In this document: positions 50,065-58,865 of the stretch, one piece after another | Layout: each line of letters starts with the position of its first letter | How positions within the stretch are numbered: position 1 is the first letter of the stretch | Assembly: GCF_001942305.1 (NCBI RefSeq) | Contig: NZ_MKKE01000016.1 | Span: forward strand, 1 to 64,000 | Direction of reading: 5' to 3' | Source: Saccharomonospora sp. CUA-673 | GTDB taxonomy: Bacteria; Actinomycetota; Actinomycetes; Mycobacteriales; Pseudonocardiaceae | Length of the DNA: 64,000 bases | The notes under the pieces: model-generated | What the model was told of the DNA's origin: nothing | What the model saw: only the letters and a program-made list of their open reading frames with translations | Database searches by the model: none | Program-made: the position numbers and the translations under genes

Positions 50065-51375
50065 ATGGCGGCAGCGGAGACAGCGCGGTCCGGGCGGACC
50101 CGGCAGGCGACCTGCGTGATCGCGGGCGGCGGACCCGCGGGCATGGTGCTCGGACTGTTGCTCGCGCGCGCGGGCGTGGCCGTGACGGTGCTGGAGAAGC
50201 ACGGCGACTTCCTGCGGGACTTCCGCGGCGACACGGTGCACCCGTCGACGATCACGCTGCTCGACGAGCTCGGCCTGGGCGCCGAGTTCGCGGCGCTGCC
50301 GCAGACGCGGGTGGAGGAGATCGCCTTCCCGGCCGCCGACGGCACCAACGTGGTCGTGGGCGACCTGCGCAGGCTGCGCCGCTGGACCAAGCACCCCTAC
50401 ATCGCGCTGACGCCGCAGTGGGACCTGCTGAACCTGCTCGCCGAGGCGGGCTCGGGCGAACCGGCGTTCACCCTGCGGATGAACACGGAGGTCACCGGAC
50501 TGCTCCGGGAGAGGGGCCGCGTCGTGGGGGTGCGCTACCGCGACGCCGACGGGCCCGGCGAGCTGCGCGCCGCGCTGACCGTCGCCGCCGACGGCCGCTG
50601 GTCGCTGGCCCGCCGCGACATGGGGTGGACGCCGAAGGAGTACCCGGTGCCCTTCGACACGTGGTGGTTCCGCGTGGGGCGTGAGCCCGACGGCGCCCGC
50701 ACGGGGCTGAGGCCCACGATGCGCTCCGGCCGGTTCGTCATCGACATCCCGCGCGAGGGGTTCCACCAGCTCGCCTACCTGGGCCGCAAGGGCACCGACG
50801 CCGAGCTGCGCGAGCGCGGCGTCGAGGCGTTCCGCCGCGAGGTCGCCGAGATCGTGCCGTACGTCGCGGACCGGACCGGCGACATCGAGTCGATGGACGA
50901 CGTCAAGCACCTCGACGTCCGGCTCAACCGGCTGCGGCGCTGGCACGCCGACGGTCTGCTGTGCATCGGGGACGCCGCGCACGCGATGTCCCCGATGGGC
51001 GGGGTCGGGATCAACCTGGCGGTGCAGGACGCGGTCGCCGCCGCCCGCCTGCTCGCCGCTGCCCTGCGCGAAGCCGAGACGCGGCGCGACGTCCCGACGC
51101 CGAGCGGAAGCGGGCCGACGACGGCCGAACTCGCCCGGGTGCGCCGCCGGAGGTTGCTGCCGACGGTGGCGGTGCAGACCCTGCAACGCGTGATGCACCG
51201 GTTGGTCGCCGCGCCGGTCGTCGAGGGACGGCGGCTGGGCCCGCCGAAGCCGATGCAGGTGCTGATGCGCCGGTTCCCGGTGGCGTCGGTCGTGCCGGCC
51301 TACCTCATCGGCATCGGCATCCGGCCGGAGCGTGCCCCGGAGTTCGCGCGCAGGGCTCCGTCTCAGGCGTCCTGA
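50065..51375 (+). CDS. FAD-dependent monooxygenase
   Basis: A 436-residue p-hydroxybenzoate-hydroxylase-type flavoprotein. FAD-binding motifs: CVIAGGGPAGMVLGLLLARAG near the N-terminus, FRGDTVHPSTITLLDELGLG, and the GD motif GLLCIGDAAHAMSPMGGVG around residue 315. Such enzymes hydroxylate aromatic or polyketide-like substrates; the substrate is not determinable. GAGG lies before ATG 50065, and a palindromic operator is upstream. Its end overlaps the convergent FAH gene by 13 bp. Confidence 0.9.
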   Translation: MAAAETARSGRTRQATCVIAGGGPAGMVLGLLLARAGVAVTVLEKHGDFLRDFRGDTVHPSTITLLDELGLGAEFAALPQTRVEEIAFPAADGTNVVVGDLRRLRRWTKHPYIALTPQWDLLNLLAEAGSGEPAFTLRMNTEVTGLLRERGRVVGVRYRDADGPGELRAALTVAADGRWSLARRDMGWTPKEYPVPFDTWWFRVGREPDGARTGLRPTMRSGRFVIDIPREGFHQLAYLGRKGTDAELRERGVEAFRREVAEIVPYVADRTGDIESMDDVKHLDVRLNRLRRWHADGLLCIGDAAHAMSPMGGVGINLAVQDAVAAARLLAAALREAETRRDVPTPSGSGPTTAELARVRRRRLLPTVAVQTLQRVMHRLVAAPVVEGRRLGPPKPMQVLMRRFPVASVVPAYLIGIGIRPERAPEFARRAPSQAS

Positions 51376-52157
51376 ACGGGGTTGGTGAGCGTGCCGATCT
51401 TCTCGATCGTCACGCTCACCTCGTTGCCGGCCACGATCGGGCCGACGCCCGCGGGCGTGCCGGTGAGGATCGTGTCGCCGGGCAGCAGCGTCATGACCGA
51501 GGAGATGAACTCGATCAGCTCGGGGATCTTGTGCACCAGCTCCGAGGTCCGCGAGTCCTGTTTGGTCACGCCGTCGACCGTCGTGGAGATCGCCAGGTCG
51601 GAGGCGTCGAGCTCGGTCTCGATCCACGGTCCGATCGGGCAGAACGTGTCGAAGCCCTTGGCCCGGCCCCACTGTCCGTCGGAGGCCTGGAAGTCCCGCG
51701 CGCTGACGTCGTTGGCGACCGTGTAGCCCAGCACGGCCTGCATGGCCTGCGCCGCGGACACGTTCTTCACCGGCTGTCCGATGACGACGGCCAGCTCACC
51801 CTCGAAGTCGACCTTCTCGGACTGCTTCGGCCTGCGGATCGGCGCGTTCGGACCGATGACGGTCGTCGACGGCTTGAGGAAGATCATCGGCTCGGCCGGG
51901 ACCTCGTTGCCCATCTCCCTGGCGTGGTCGGCGTAGTTCCGACCGACGGCGATCACCTTGGTGGGCAGGATCGGGGCCAGCATCCGGACGTCGGCCAGCG
52001 GCCACTTCCGCCCGGTGTAGTTCGGCGTGCCGAACGGGTGGTCGGCGATCTCCCAGACCTTCGGGGCCGCCGTGTCGTTGTTGTCGCCGTCGCCGTCCAC
52101 GGAGACGAAGGCGACACCTTCCGGGTGAGCAATCCGAGCCAAACGCACGGTTCCCAT
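51363..52157 (-). CDS. Fumarylacetoacetate-hydrolase-family protein
   Basis: A 264-residue FAH-fold protein. The metal-binding Glu residues lie in VDFEGELAVVIGQPVKNV, with VIAVGRNYADHAREMG upstream and VANDVSARDFQ, GKGF-like RAKGFDTFCPIGPW and TGTPAGVGPI after. Members hydrolyse or decarboxylate beta-diketo acids and oxaloacetate. In mycobacteria the same gene lies between gltX and leuB. Orientation is convergent with the monooxygenase. Confidence 0.9.
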   Translation of the reverse strand: MGTVRLARIAHPEGVAFVSVDGDGDNNDTAAPKVWEIADHPFGTPNYTGRKWPLADVRMLAPILPTKVIAVGRNYADHAREMGNEVPAEPMIFLKPSTTVIGPNAPIRRPKQSEKVDFEGELAVVIGQPVKNVSAAQAMQAVLGYTVANDVSARDFQASDGQWGRAKGFDTFCPIGPWIETELDASDLAISTTVDGVTKQDSRTSELVHKIPELIEFISSVMTLLPGDTILTGTPAGVGPIVAGNEVSVTIEKIGTLTNPVQDA

Positions 52158-52235
52158 CCTAATCAGCGGCGCGAAGCGTCTCCGTTTGGGCGGTGGTGGG
52201 AGACGGGCGGGCCTAACCTCCGGCGGGCGGGCGGT

Positions 52236-53852
52236 TCAGACCCGCAGGGCCTTGTGGGCGAGGGCGTCGCAGAGGGCCAGCCAGCTGGCCTCGACGATGT
52301 TCTCGTGGACGCCGACCGTGGTCCATTCGCGTTCGCGGTCGGACGATTCGACGAGCACGCGGGTGACAGCGCCGGTGCCTTGCCGGTTGACGAGAATGCG
52401 CACCTTGTAGTCCGACAGCGACATCTCGTCGAGCCACGGCAGGTGCGGCCGCAGCGCCGTGCGCAGTGCCGCGTCGAGCGCGTTGACGGGGCCGTTGCCC
52501 TCGGCCGTGGCGATCACCCGCTCCCCCGCCACGTGCACCTTCACGGTCGCCTCCGACACGACCTCGCCGTCGACGCGGTGGTCGAGCACGACGCGGTACG
52601 ACTCGAGCGTGAACGGCGGGGTCGCCGCCTCCACGCCGTCGGTGTCGGCGATCTCGCGCCGCATCAACAGTTCCAACGAAGCGTCGGCTGCCTCGAACGA
52701 CCAGCCGCCCGCTTCGAGATCCTTCACCTTGTCGACCGTTGCGCTCAGTGCCTTCGGGTTGCCGGCGAGGTCGACGCCGAGTTCGGCGCCTTTCAGCTCG
52801 AGGCTCGCCTTACCCGCCATCTCGGTGACCAGGACGCGCATGTCGTTGCCGACGGTCGCCGGGTCGAGATGGTTGTAGAGCAACGGGTCCACTTTGATCG
52901 CGCTCGCGTGCAGCCCCGCCTTGTGAGCGAAGGCCGACGACCCGACGTAAGCCTGGTGGGTGTCGGGTGCGATGTTGGCGATCTCGGCGAGGGCGTGGGA
53001 CACCCGGGTCAACTCGGCGGCCCGGCCCTCCGGAAGGACGTTCATTCCCAGTTTCGCCACGAGATTTCCCGTGACGGCGAACAGATCGGCATTGCCCGCG
53101 CGTTCGCCGTAGCCGTTCGCGGTGCACTGCACGTGGGTGGCGCCGGCCTGGACGGCGGCGATGCTGTTGGCGACGGCGCAGGACGTGTCGTCCTGGCAGT
53201 GGATGCCGAGGCGCAGTCCGGTGCGTTCGGCGACGTCGCGCACGGTCTCGGCGATGCCGAGGGGAAGTTGGCCGCCGTTGGTGTCGCACAGGACGACGAC
53301 GTCGGCCCCGGCCGTGCCCGCCGCGTCCAGCACCCGCAACGCGGTGTCCGGATCGTGGGCGTAACCGTCGAAGAAGTGCTCGGCGTCGAGGAACACGCGC
53401 CTGCCCTCGCCGGCGAGGAACTTCACGGTGTCGGCGACCATCGCGCAGGCCTCGTCGACGTCGACGCGCAGCGCGCGCTCGATGTGCCGAACGTCCGATT
53501 TGGCCACCAGTGTCACGACGGGCGCCTGCGAGTCGAGCAGGGCGCGCACCTGCGGATCGTCGGCGGGGTCCACCCCGGCGCGGCGGGTCGATCCGAACGC
53601 GACGAGCGCGGCATGTTCCAGCTTCAGCTCCCCCGCGGCGGCGCGGGCGAAGAACTCGGTGTCCTTCGGCATCGCGCCCGGCCAACCGCCCTCGATGAAC
53701 CCGACGCCCAGTTCGTCGAGGTGTCGGGCGACGGCGAGCTTGTCGGCCACCGAGTACGAGATTCCCTCGCGCTGGGCGCCGTCGCGCAGCGTGGTGTCGT
53801 ACAGGTGGAAGTCGTCGCCGAGCGGGGTGCCGGCCGGTGCCGTGCGGGTCAC
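52236..53852 (-). CDS. cimA: (R)-citramalate synthase
   Basis: Condenses pyruvate and acetyl-CoA to citramalate, giving 2-oxobutyrate for isoleucine without threonine. The 538-residue protein has the alpha-IPM/homocitrate-synthase barrel (LYDTTLRDGAQREGISYS; FIEGGWPGAMPKD; GIHCQDDTSCAVANSI; HVQCTANGYGERAGNADLFA), and a C-terminal allosteric domain (VVLDHRVDGEVVSEATVKVH). The pattern ERAGNADL and total length fit CimA better than LeuA. GTG 53852 lies behind GAGGAGAG. It is preceded by an Ile-rich leader and terminator, so it is probably attenuated by isoleucine. Confidence 0.92.
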   Translation of the reverse strand: MTRTAPAGTPLGDDFHLYDTTLRDGAQREGISYSVADKLAVARHLDELGVGFIEGGWPGAMPKDTEFFARAAAGELKLEHAALVAFGSTRRAGVDPADDPQVRALLDSQAPVVTLVAKSDVRHIERALRVDVDEACAMVADTVKFLAGEGRRVFLDAEHFFDGYAHDPDTALRVLDAAGTAGADVVVLCDTNGGQLPLGIAETVRDVAERTGLRLGIHCQDDTSCAVANSIAAVQAGATHVQCTANGYGERAGNADLFAVTGNLVAKLGMNVLPEGRAAELTRVSHALAEIANIAPDTHQAYVGSSAFAHKAGLHASAIKVDPLLYNHLDPATVGNDMRVLVTEMAGKASLELKGAELGVDLAGNPKALSATVDKVKDLEAGGWSFEAADASLELLMRREIADTDGVEAATPPFTLESYRVVLDHRVDGEVVSEATVKVHVAGERVIATAEGNGPVNALDAALRTALRPHLPWLDEMSLSDYKVRILVNRQGTGAVTRVLVESSDREREWTTVGVHENIVEASWLALCDALAHKALRV

Positions 53853-53932
53853 GGGGTGCTCTCCTCGGAAGAAGGTGTCGGGCTGGGCTCGAGATTTCGC
53901 GGATGGCGGCGAACCGGCCGCGGTTGATCATC

Positions 53933-53967
53933 AAAAAAGACCCCCCGCTTGAGGATGCGAGAGGTCT
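53933..53967 (-). terminator. Attenuator terminator in the cimA leader
   Basis: On the minus strand AGACCTCTCGC (53967-53957) pairs fully with GCGGGGGGTCT (53948-53938), allowing two G-U pairs, with an eight-base loop ATCCTCAA and then TTTTTT (53938-53933). It lies 26 bases beyond the leader-peptide stop and 80 bases before the cimA start, inside the leader, so it must be read through for cimA expression. An adjacent 11-bp stem (53968-53978 with 53995-54005) involves the end of the leader ORF. Confidence 0.87.
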
Positions 53968-54005
53968 GCGCGCCGGGTGCTCGAAAGGGCACTTACCCGG
54001 CGCGC
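53968..54005 (-). promoter_or_regulatory. Leader stem overlapping the end of the leader peptide ORF
   Basis: GCGCGCCGGGT (minus strand, 54005-53995, the last codons of the leader ORF) pairs perfectly over 11 bp with ACCCGGCGCGC (53978-53968). The second arm directly abuts the terminator stem. A ribosome paused at the Ile codons would cover the first arm, changing the folding downstream. Which fold is the antiterminator cannot be settled by eye. Confidence 0.7.
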
Positions 54006-54037
54006 CTGCCAATAATGATCACGCGAAACGTGTGCAT
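53993..54037 (-). CDS. Leader peptide of cimA (14 aa, Val-Ile-Ile-Ile)
   Basis: ATG 54037 to TAA 53993 encodes MHTFRVIIIGRRAG, with the Ile codons ATC ATT ATT in a row behind a Val codon. ATT is rare in this genome, which would favour pausing. A -10-like CATGAT at 54045-54050 ends seven bases before the ATG, so the transcript is probably leaderless. Position between the leuB terminator and a cimA-proximal terminator marks it as a regulatory attenuator peptide and not a functional protein. Confidence 0.85.
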   Translation of the reverse strand: MHTFRVIIIGRRAG

Positions 54038-54044
54038 GGGCCGA

Positions 54045-54075
54045 ATCATGCCACACCCGGCGCCGCCTCGTCCAA
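54045..54075 (-). promoter_or_regulatory. Promoter of the cimA leader transcript
   Basis: Minus-strand TTGGAC (54075-54070) and CATGAT (54050-54045) with a 19-base spacer. The expected start point falls on the A of the leader ATG at 54037 or one base before it. The spacer is longer than ideal, so the -35 assignment is weak; the -10 is supported by its position. Confidence 0.5.
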
Positions 54076-54118
54076 CCAGTGGGCAATGCGTCCACATTCC
54101 GGACGGCCCCGAGGTACG

Positions 54119-54152
54119 AAAAAGGCGCCCCGACCGGCGGTCGGGGCGCCTT
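54119..54152 (-). terminator. Intrinsic terminator after leuB
   Basis: AAGGCGCCCCGACC (54122-54135) and its exact complement (54139-54152) form a 14-bp stem with a three-base GGC loop; on the minus strand it is followed by TTTTT. It lies 13 bp after the leuB stop and separates leuB from the cimA leader transcript. Confidence 0.9.
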
Positions 54153-54164
54153 CTCTCGCGTGTG

Positions 54165-55208
54165 TCACATGGCGGGACGCGCGGTGTTGGACGAGACGAG
54201 TGCGGCGAGCCGGTCGCCGATCGCGGTCGTCGTGCCCGGCGAGGACTGGTCGCGCGTCGCGAGGTCGAAGGCCACCGACGCCTCGATCCGGCGCGCCGCC
54301 TCCTTCTCGCCGAGGTGGTCGAGCAGCAACGACACCGACAGCACGGTGGCGGTCGGGTCGGCCACGTTCTGCCCGGCGATGTCCGGGGCACTGCCGTGCA
54401 CCGGCTCGAACATGCTCGGGTTGCGCCCGGAGATGTCCAGGTTGCCGCTGGCGGCGAGTCCGATGCCACCGGTCACGGCGGCCGCGAGGTCGGTGATGAT
54501 GTCGCCGAACAGGTTGTCGGTGACGATCACGTCGAACCGGCTCGGGTCGGTGACCATGTGGATCGTCGCGGCGTCGATGTGCGAGTACGCGACCGACACC
54601 TCGGGGTACTCGAGCGAGACCTCCTCGACGATCCGCGACCACAACGACCCGGAGTGCAGCAGCACGTTGGTCTTGTGCACGAGCGTGAGGTGCTTGCGGG
54701 GACGCTCGTTGGCGCGCCGGAACGCGTCGGCCACGACCCGCCGGATGCCGAAGGCCGTGTTGAGGCTGACCTCGGTGGCGATCTCGTGCTCGGTGTCCTT
54801 GCGCAGGAGGCCGCCGTTGCCCGCGTACGGGCCCTCGGTGCCCTCCCGGACCACGAGCATGTCGATCTCGCCGGGGTCACCCAGCGGACCGGCCACACCC
54901 GGGTACAGCCGGCCCGGGCGCAGGTTGACGTGGTGGTCGAGCTCGAAGCGCAGCCGCAGCAGCAGACCGCGCTCGAGGATGCCGCTGGGCACACTCGGGT
55001 CGCCGACCGCGCCCAGCAGGATCGCGTCGTGCTCGGCCAGTTCACCGAGCACCGACTCCGGCAGCAGTTCGCCGGTCGAATGCCAGCGGGACGCACCGAG
55101 GTCGTAGCTGGTCGTCTCGGCGTTCGGCACGACCTCCCCGAGCACCTTCAGTGCCTCGGAGACCACCTCGGGCCCGATCCCGTCACCGGGGATCACAGCG
55201 AGCCGCAT
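54165..55208 (-). CDS. leuB: 3-isopropylmalate dehydrogenase
   Basis: Third enzyme of leucine synthesis. The 347-residue protein is of the compact actinobacterial type: [37 protein letters not shown], the catalytic Lys/Asp regions [14 protein letters not shown] and [20 protein letters not shown], and [23 protein letters not shown] 55208 follows GGAGGTGTGTGG. Its own terminator ends the transcript before cimA, so leuB and cimA are separate units. Confidence 0.96.
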   Translation of the reverse strand: MRLAVIPGDGIGPEVVSEALKVLGEVVPNAETTSYDLGASRWHSTGELLPESVLGELAEHDAILLGAVGDPSVPSGILERGLLLRLRFELDHHVNLRPGRLYPGVAGPLGDPGEIDMLVVREGTEGPYAGNGGLLRKDTEHEIATEVSLNTAFGIRRVVADAFRRANERPRKHLTLVHKTNVLLHSGSLWSRIVEEVSLEYPEVSVAYSHIDAATIHMVTDPSRFDVIVTDNLFGDIITDLAAAVTGGIGLAASGNLDISGRNPSMFEPVHGSAPDIAGQNVADPTATVLSVSLLLDHLGEKEAARRIEASVAFDLATRDQSSPGTTTAIGDRLAALVSSNTARPAM

Positions 55209-55290
55209 CCACACACCTCCGTCAGGTCGGGCCCCACCGACCGCGGGTACCCCATTCGCATCCAAAGCCAGCGACGGCAGGTTACCGGGC

Positions 55291-55307
55291 GTCGACAAAC
55301 TGTCGAC
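55291..55307. promoter_or_regulatory. 17-bp palindrome upstream of leuB
   Basis: GTCGACA-AAC-TGTCGAC is a perfect 7-bp inverted repeat with a three-base centre, 83 bp before the leuB start in the 166-bp gap between the subtilase gene and leuB. It is a candidate operator. The palindrome near leuC (46093-46107) has a different sequence, so a shared regulator is not indicated. Confidence 0.35.
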
Positions 55308-55374
55308 CCACGACCACCCCAACGTCGTATTCGGACACGTCCGCGGTCCCCCGACCGGTGGACTCTCGGCCGGG

Positions 55375-58300
55375 TCAGCCGGCCGTGTCCGCCCGACCGG
55401 CGCCGTGGCCCGGCGCGTGCACCCGCACGGTGGACGCACGGTCGCCGGACTCGTTGTGGTGCCCCAGCACGAGCAGTCCCTCGGCGCTGCCCGCCGAGGC
55501 CGACCCGGCGTTGCGGGTCACGGTGAACTTCTGGCCGGGGCCGGCCACGTACGACAGCGCCGCACCGTCCGGTCCGCTCACGGCGTACTCCGGCGCGGCC
55601 GCGTCGAAGGTCACCGGTTCGGCCAGCCGGTCGATGTCGCCGGTCTCCGGGTCGCCGTAGCGGCTGCTGAACGTGCCGACGGTGTAGGAGATCTCGTGCG
55701 ACTCGGCGTCCGGGTCGATGCCCAGCGCGGTCATCGACACGGGCAGCACCGCGACGTCGCTGTCGAAGGCGTTCGTGTCGACGTCGCCGAACTGGCCGTT
55801 GATCGGCTGGACGTCCACAACCGACTCGTCCGACAGGTCGACCGTCTGCGCCACCAGGACATCCGTCGAGGGCATGTTGCCGACGTAGGTCTCGTAGTCG
55901 GCCTCACCGTCGCCGTCGACGTCGATCTGCACGTACGGGATCGTGTTGCCGCCGAGGTTGGTCCAGGTGCCCCACGTGGACAGTCCGAACGCGACGAACG
56001 CGTTCTCGCCCTCCCCGACGGACGTGGCGCCGACGTACTGCAGGTCGCCGCCCTTGGCCGTCCCGTTGATCACGCATTCTCCGTTGGGCTCCTCGCCGCG
56101 GCACGGCGGCAGCGGCCGCGATTCGGCGTGCAGCTCCATGATGCTGACCATCGAGCGGTACGCCTCGGCGCCCTCGCCCTGGTCGAGACCACGGCCGCGG
56201 AAGGTCACCTCACCCTCGCCGCCGGCGAGGGTGACCGACCGCGAGTGCTTCAGGTCGGCCGCGGGCTTGGGCGCGGCGTGCACCGGCAGGTGCAGGCGCG
56301 AGCCGTCGCCCTGCGGCGTGAACACCAGACGTCCGGCCTCCTCGGCGACGAACTGCCGGGCGACGTCGAGCTGCTCGCGCTCGAGCGTCGGGTCGATCGT
56401 CTTGCGCAGGGCCTCCGGGTCCTGGACCCGCAGCCGCACCGTGAGCGTCGCGGTGCCGCCCGCAGGCACGTCCACGGCGTCCTTCGACAGTTCGACGGAC
56501 ACGCCAGGCACGGTCGAGGAGGCGTCGTAGCCGACGGAATAGCGCGCCGGTTCGTCACCCTTGTTCTCGACGCGGACGATCTTCGTCTCCACCGTCGGAC
56601 TGTCCACCTCGAGCACGCCGAACGACAGGCTCACGGCGTCCCGATCGCGCAGCGAGTAGGCGAGCACGTCGCCCTCGACCGCGGCCGCGGCGTCGATCCG
56701 TCCCGTGCCGACCCGCTGCGGTCCGACAACGGTGCCGTCGGCGGTGATCTCGTGGACCGCCGTGTTCATCAGCCCGTTCTTGACCTCGGTGGCGCTCCAG
56801 TCCGGTTTGGTCTCCCGCACCAGCGCCGCGATGCCGGCCGCGTGCGGTGCGGCCATCGAGTGCCCGACATGACGGTCGGGGCGGTGCCGCCGCCCATGAG
56901 GGCGGATGCGATCGTGTCGCCGGGCGAGGCCAGGTCGGGCTTGACCGTCGGGCCGCGCACGCCGCGCGAGGTGAACGAACTCGGAGTGTCCTCGATGGAC
57001 TCGTCCGTTGTGGGCAGTGACGTGCGACCCTCACCGGTCATCCGCAGCTCGAGCGTGCCGGCCTCGGCCGCGGCGCGCAGCTGCTCGGTCGCCGAGCCGG
57101 TCAACTGGAACACCGGGACGTCGGCGTTACCGGCGATGGCGGCGCCGAAGTGCTCCTCGCCCGAGGTGAACAGCACGCCTGCGGCGCCCGCCTCCTCGGC
57201 GTGGTCGGCGCGTTCGACGGAACCGCACGCGCGGGTCTCGTCGTTGTCGTCCCATTCGAGCCACACGATCGCGTCGTCGGCCGCGGCGGCGTCCTCGGCG
57301 GAGAACTCCGCGCATCCGTCGGCGTTGTCCTCGCCGGGCCGCACGACGGTGCGGGTGATGTCGAGCTCGTCGTAACCGGTGTAGGACTGGCTGAACTGGC
57401 CGGGCACGTCGCCGGCCACATCGGACGGTGCGGTCGCCTCGACGGCGTCGCGCAGCACGTACGAGTCGCGGATACTGGCCACGCCCAGCCCCTCGGGGGC
57501 GTTGCCGGGGCTGCCGCCCACGCCGTACAGGTCGCCGCCGTTGCCCGCCGACATCACCGGCAGCACGTCGTTGTCGACGAGCTTGCGGACGAAGTCGGCG
57601 TCCGGGTCGTCCGGGGCGCCGTAGTCGCTGCCCAGGGACAGGTTGACGATGTCGAGCTTGTCGGAGAAGTCGCCGTCGCCGCTCGGGTCGAGAGCCCAGT
57701 CCAGCGCCTGGGCCGTGACCGCGGTCGAGCCCTCGCAGCCGAACACCTTGATGTCGTACAGCTCGGCCTTCGGGGCACTGCCCGGCGCGACGAGCATGTC
57801 GTCCATCGCCTCGGGGGTCAGCTCGGAGTAGTCGCCGTCGAACGTCGAACCGTCGGCCTCGACGCCGTAGCCGCCCGCCGTGCCCGCGACGTGCGTGCCG
57901 TGCGCCATGCAGGGCAGCGGGTTCGGATCCGGCTGGGGCACCGGCGAACCGTTCTGGCCCGAGGCGTCGTAGTCGTCGCCGACGAGGTCGATGCCGCCGG
58001 CGACCTTCTCCGACGGGAACAGCTCCGGCGGGGCCTCCACGGTCGGGTCGACCGATTCGTAGGCCTCCGTCGTGCCCGGACCACCGAACGCGGCATGCGT
58101 GTAGTCGATGCCGCTGTCGATGATGCCGATCTTGACGTCCTCGCCGTACGTGCCGGTCTGCTGCCAGACGTCGATGGCCTTCGTCAGCTGGTTCGCCCCG
58201 GTGTTGTGGTGGTGCTTGGGCACGATCGGCTTGACGGACACGACGTCGGGCCGTTCGGCGAGCTCACGCAGGTTCTCGCGTCGGCGCTGACGATGGCGCC

Positions 58301-58684
58301 GGGGATGGCGTTGGCCGTGCGGCCCAGCAGGCGCGTGCCCGAATCGAGGGTCCGGAGTCCGCCGACGACGGTCTCGACGGCCTCGAGGGCGGCGCCGCGG
58401 GCGCGCTGTCCGGCGTTGGCGGCCGCGCGCTCGCCGTTGGCCCGTTCGGCGTTGAAGGCGTCGATCGCCGCCTCCTCGGCCACCTCCACGAAGGCGGAGA
58501 TCTCACCGCGCGCCTCGGCCAGCCGCGGGGACACCCCGCCGGCGGGCGCGTCGATCTCGTCGCCGGATGCCGGCGGCACGGGTTCGAGCGAGGAGCCCTG
58601 TGCGGCCACGGTGCCCACCGCGAGGCTCGCGGTGAGCACGGTCGCCGAGCCGACGGCCGCCAGGCGGATTCGCCAACGTCTCAT
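55375..58684 (-). CDS. Large secreted subtilisin-family (S8) serine protease, frame interrupted twice
   Basis: About 1103 aa after repair. Signal peptide [20 protein letters not shown], inhibitor-like propeptide, then the catalytic Asp ([19 protein letters not shown], near 190) and His ([16 protein letters not shown], near 263). A PA domain insert lies at about 400-500 ([16 protein letters not shown]). The Ser region is split: VMSGT in one frame and [13 protein letters not shown] in the next; one added T at about 56860 gives [12 protein letters not shown] second loss near 58280 restores [20 protein letters not shown]. The long C-terminus has beta-rich domains. Upstream lies a hairpin over the ribosome-binding region. 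Confidence 0.87.
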
Positions 58685-58690
58685 GAATGT

Positions 58691-58760
58691 GCCCCCGATG
58701 GGTTGCCGAGGTTGACAGTGCGCTTATCGCGTTGGTCAGCCAGCTAACCCCATCGGGGGC
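58691..58760 (-). promoter_or_regulatory. 5'-UTR hairpin over the Shine-Dalgarno of the subtilase gene
   Basis: On the minus strand GCCCCCGATGGGGTT (58760-58746) can pair with AACCCATCGGGGGC (58704-58691), leaving one bulged G and a loop of 41 bases. The second arm contains the only Shine-Dalgarno-like sequence (GGGGGC), six bases before ATG 58684. Pairing would hide it. A GATACT (-10-like, near 58772-58777) lies upstream. Confidence 0.6.
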
Positions 58761-58865
58761 AAAAACGGACAGTATCTTCCGTATCGCTTTACCCGAACGT
58801 AATGGTTCGGACCTTCCCGACACCGGAACGGTCGACGCCGACCGGCGCCGGGAAGGGACACGGCA

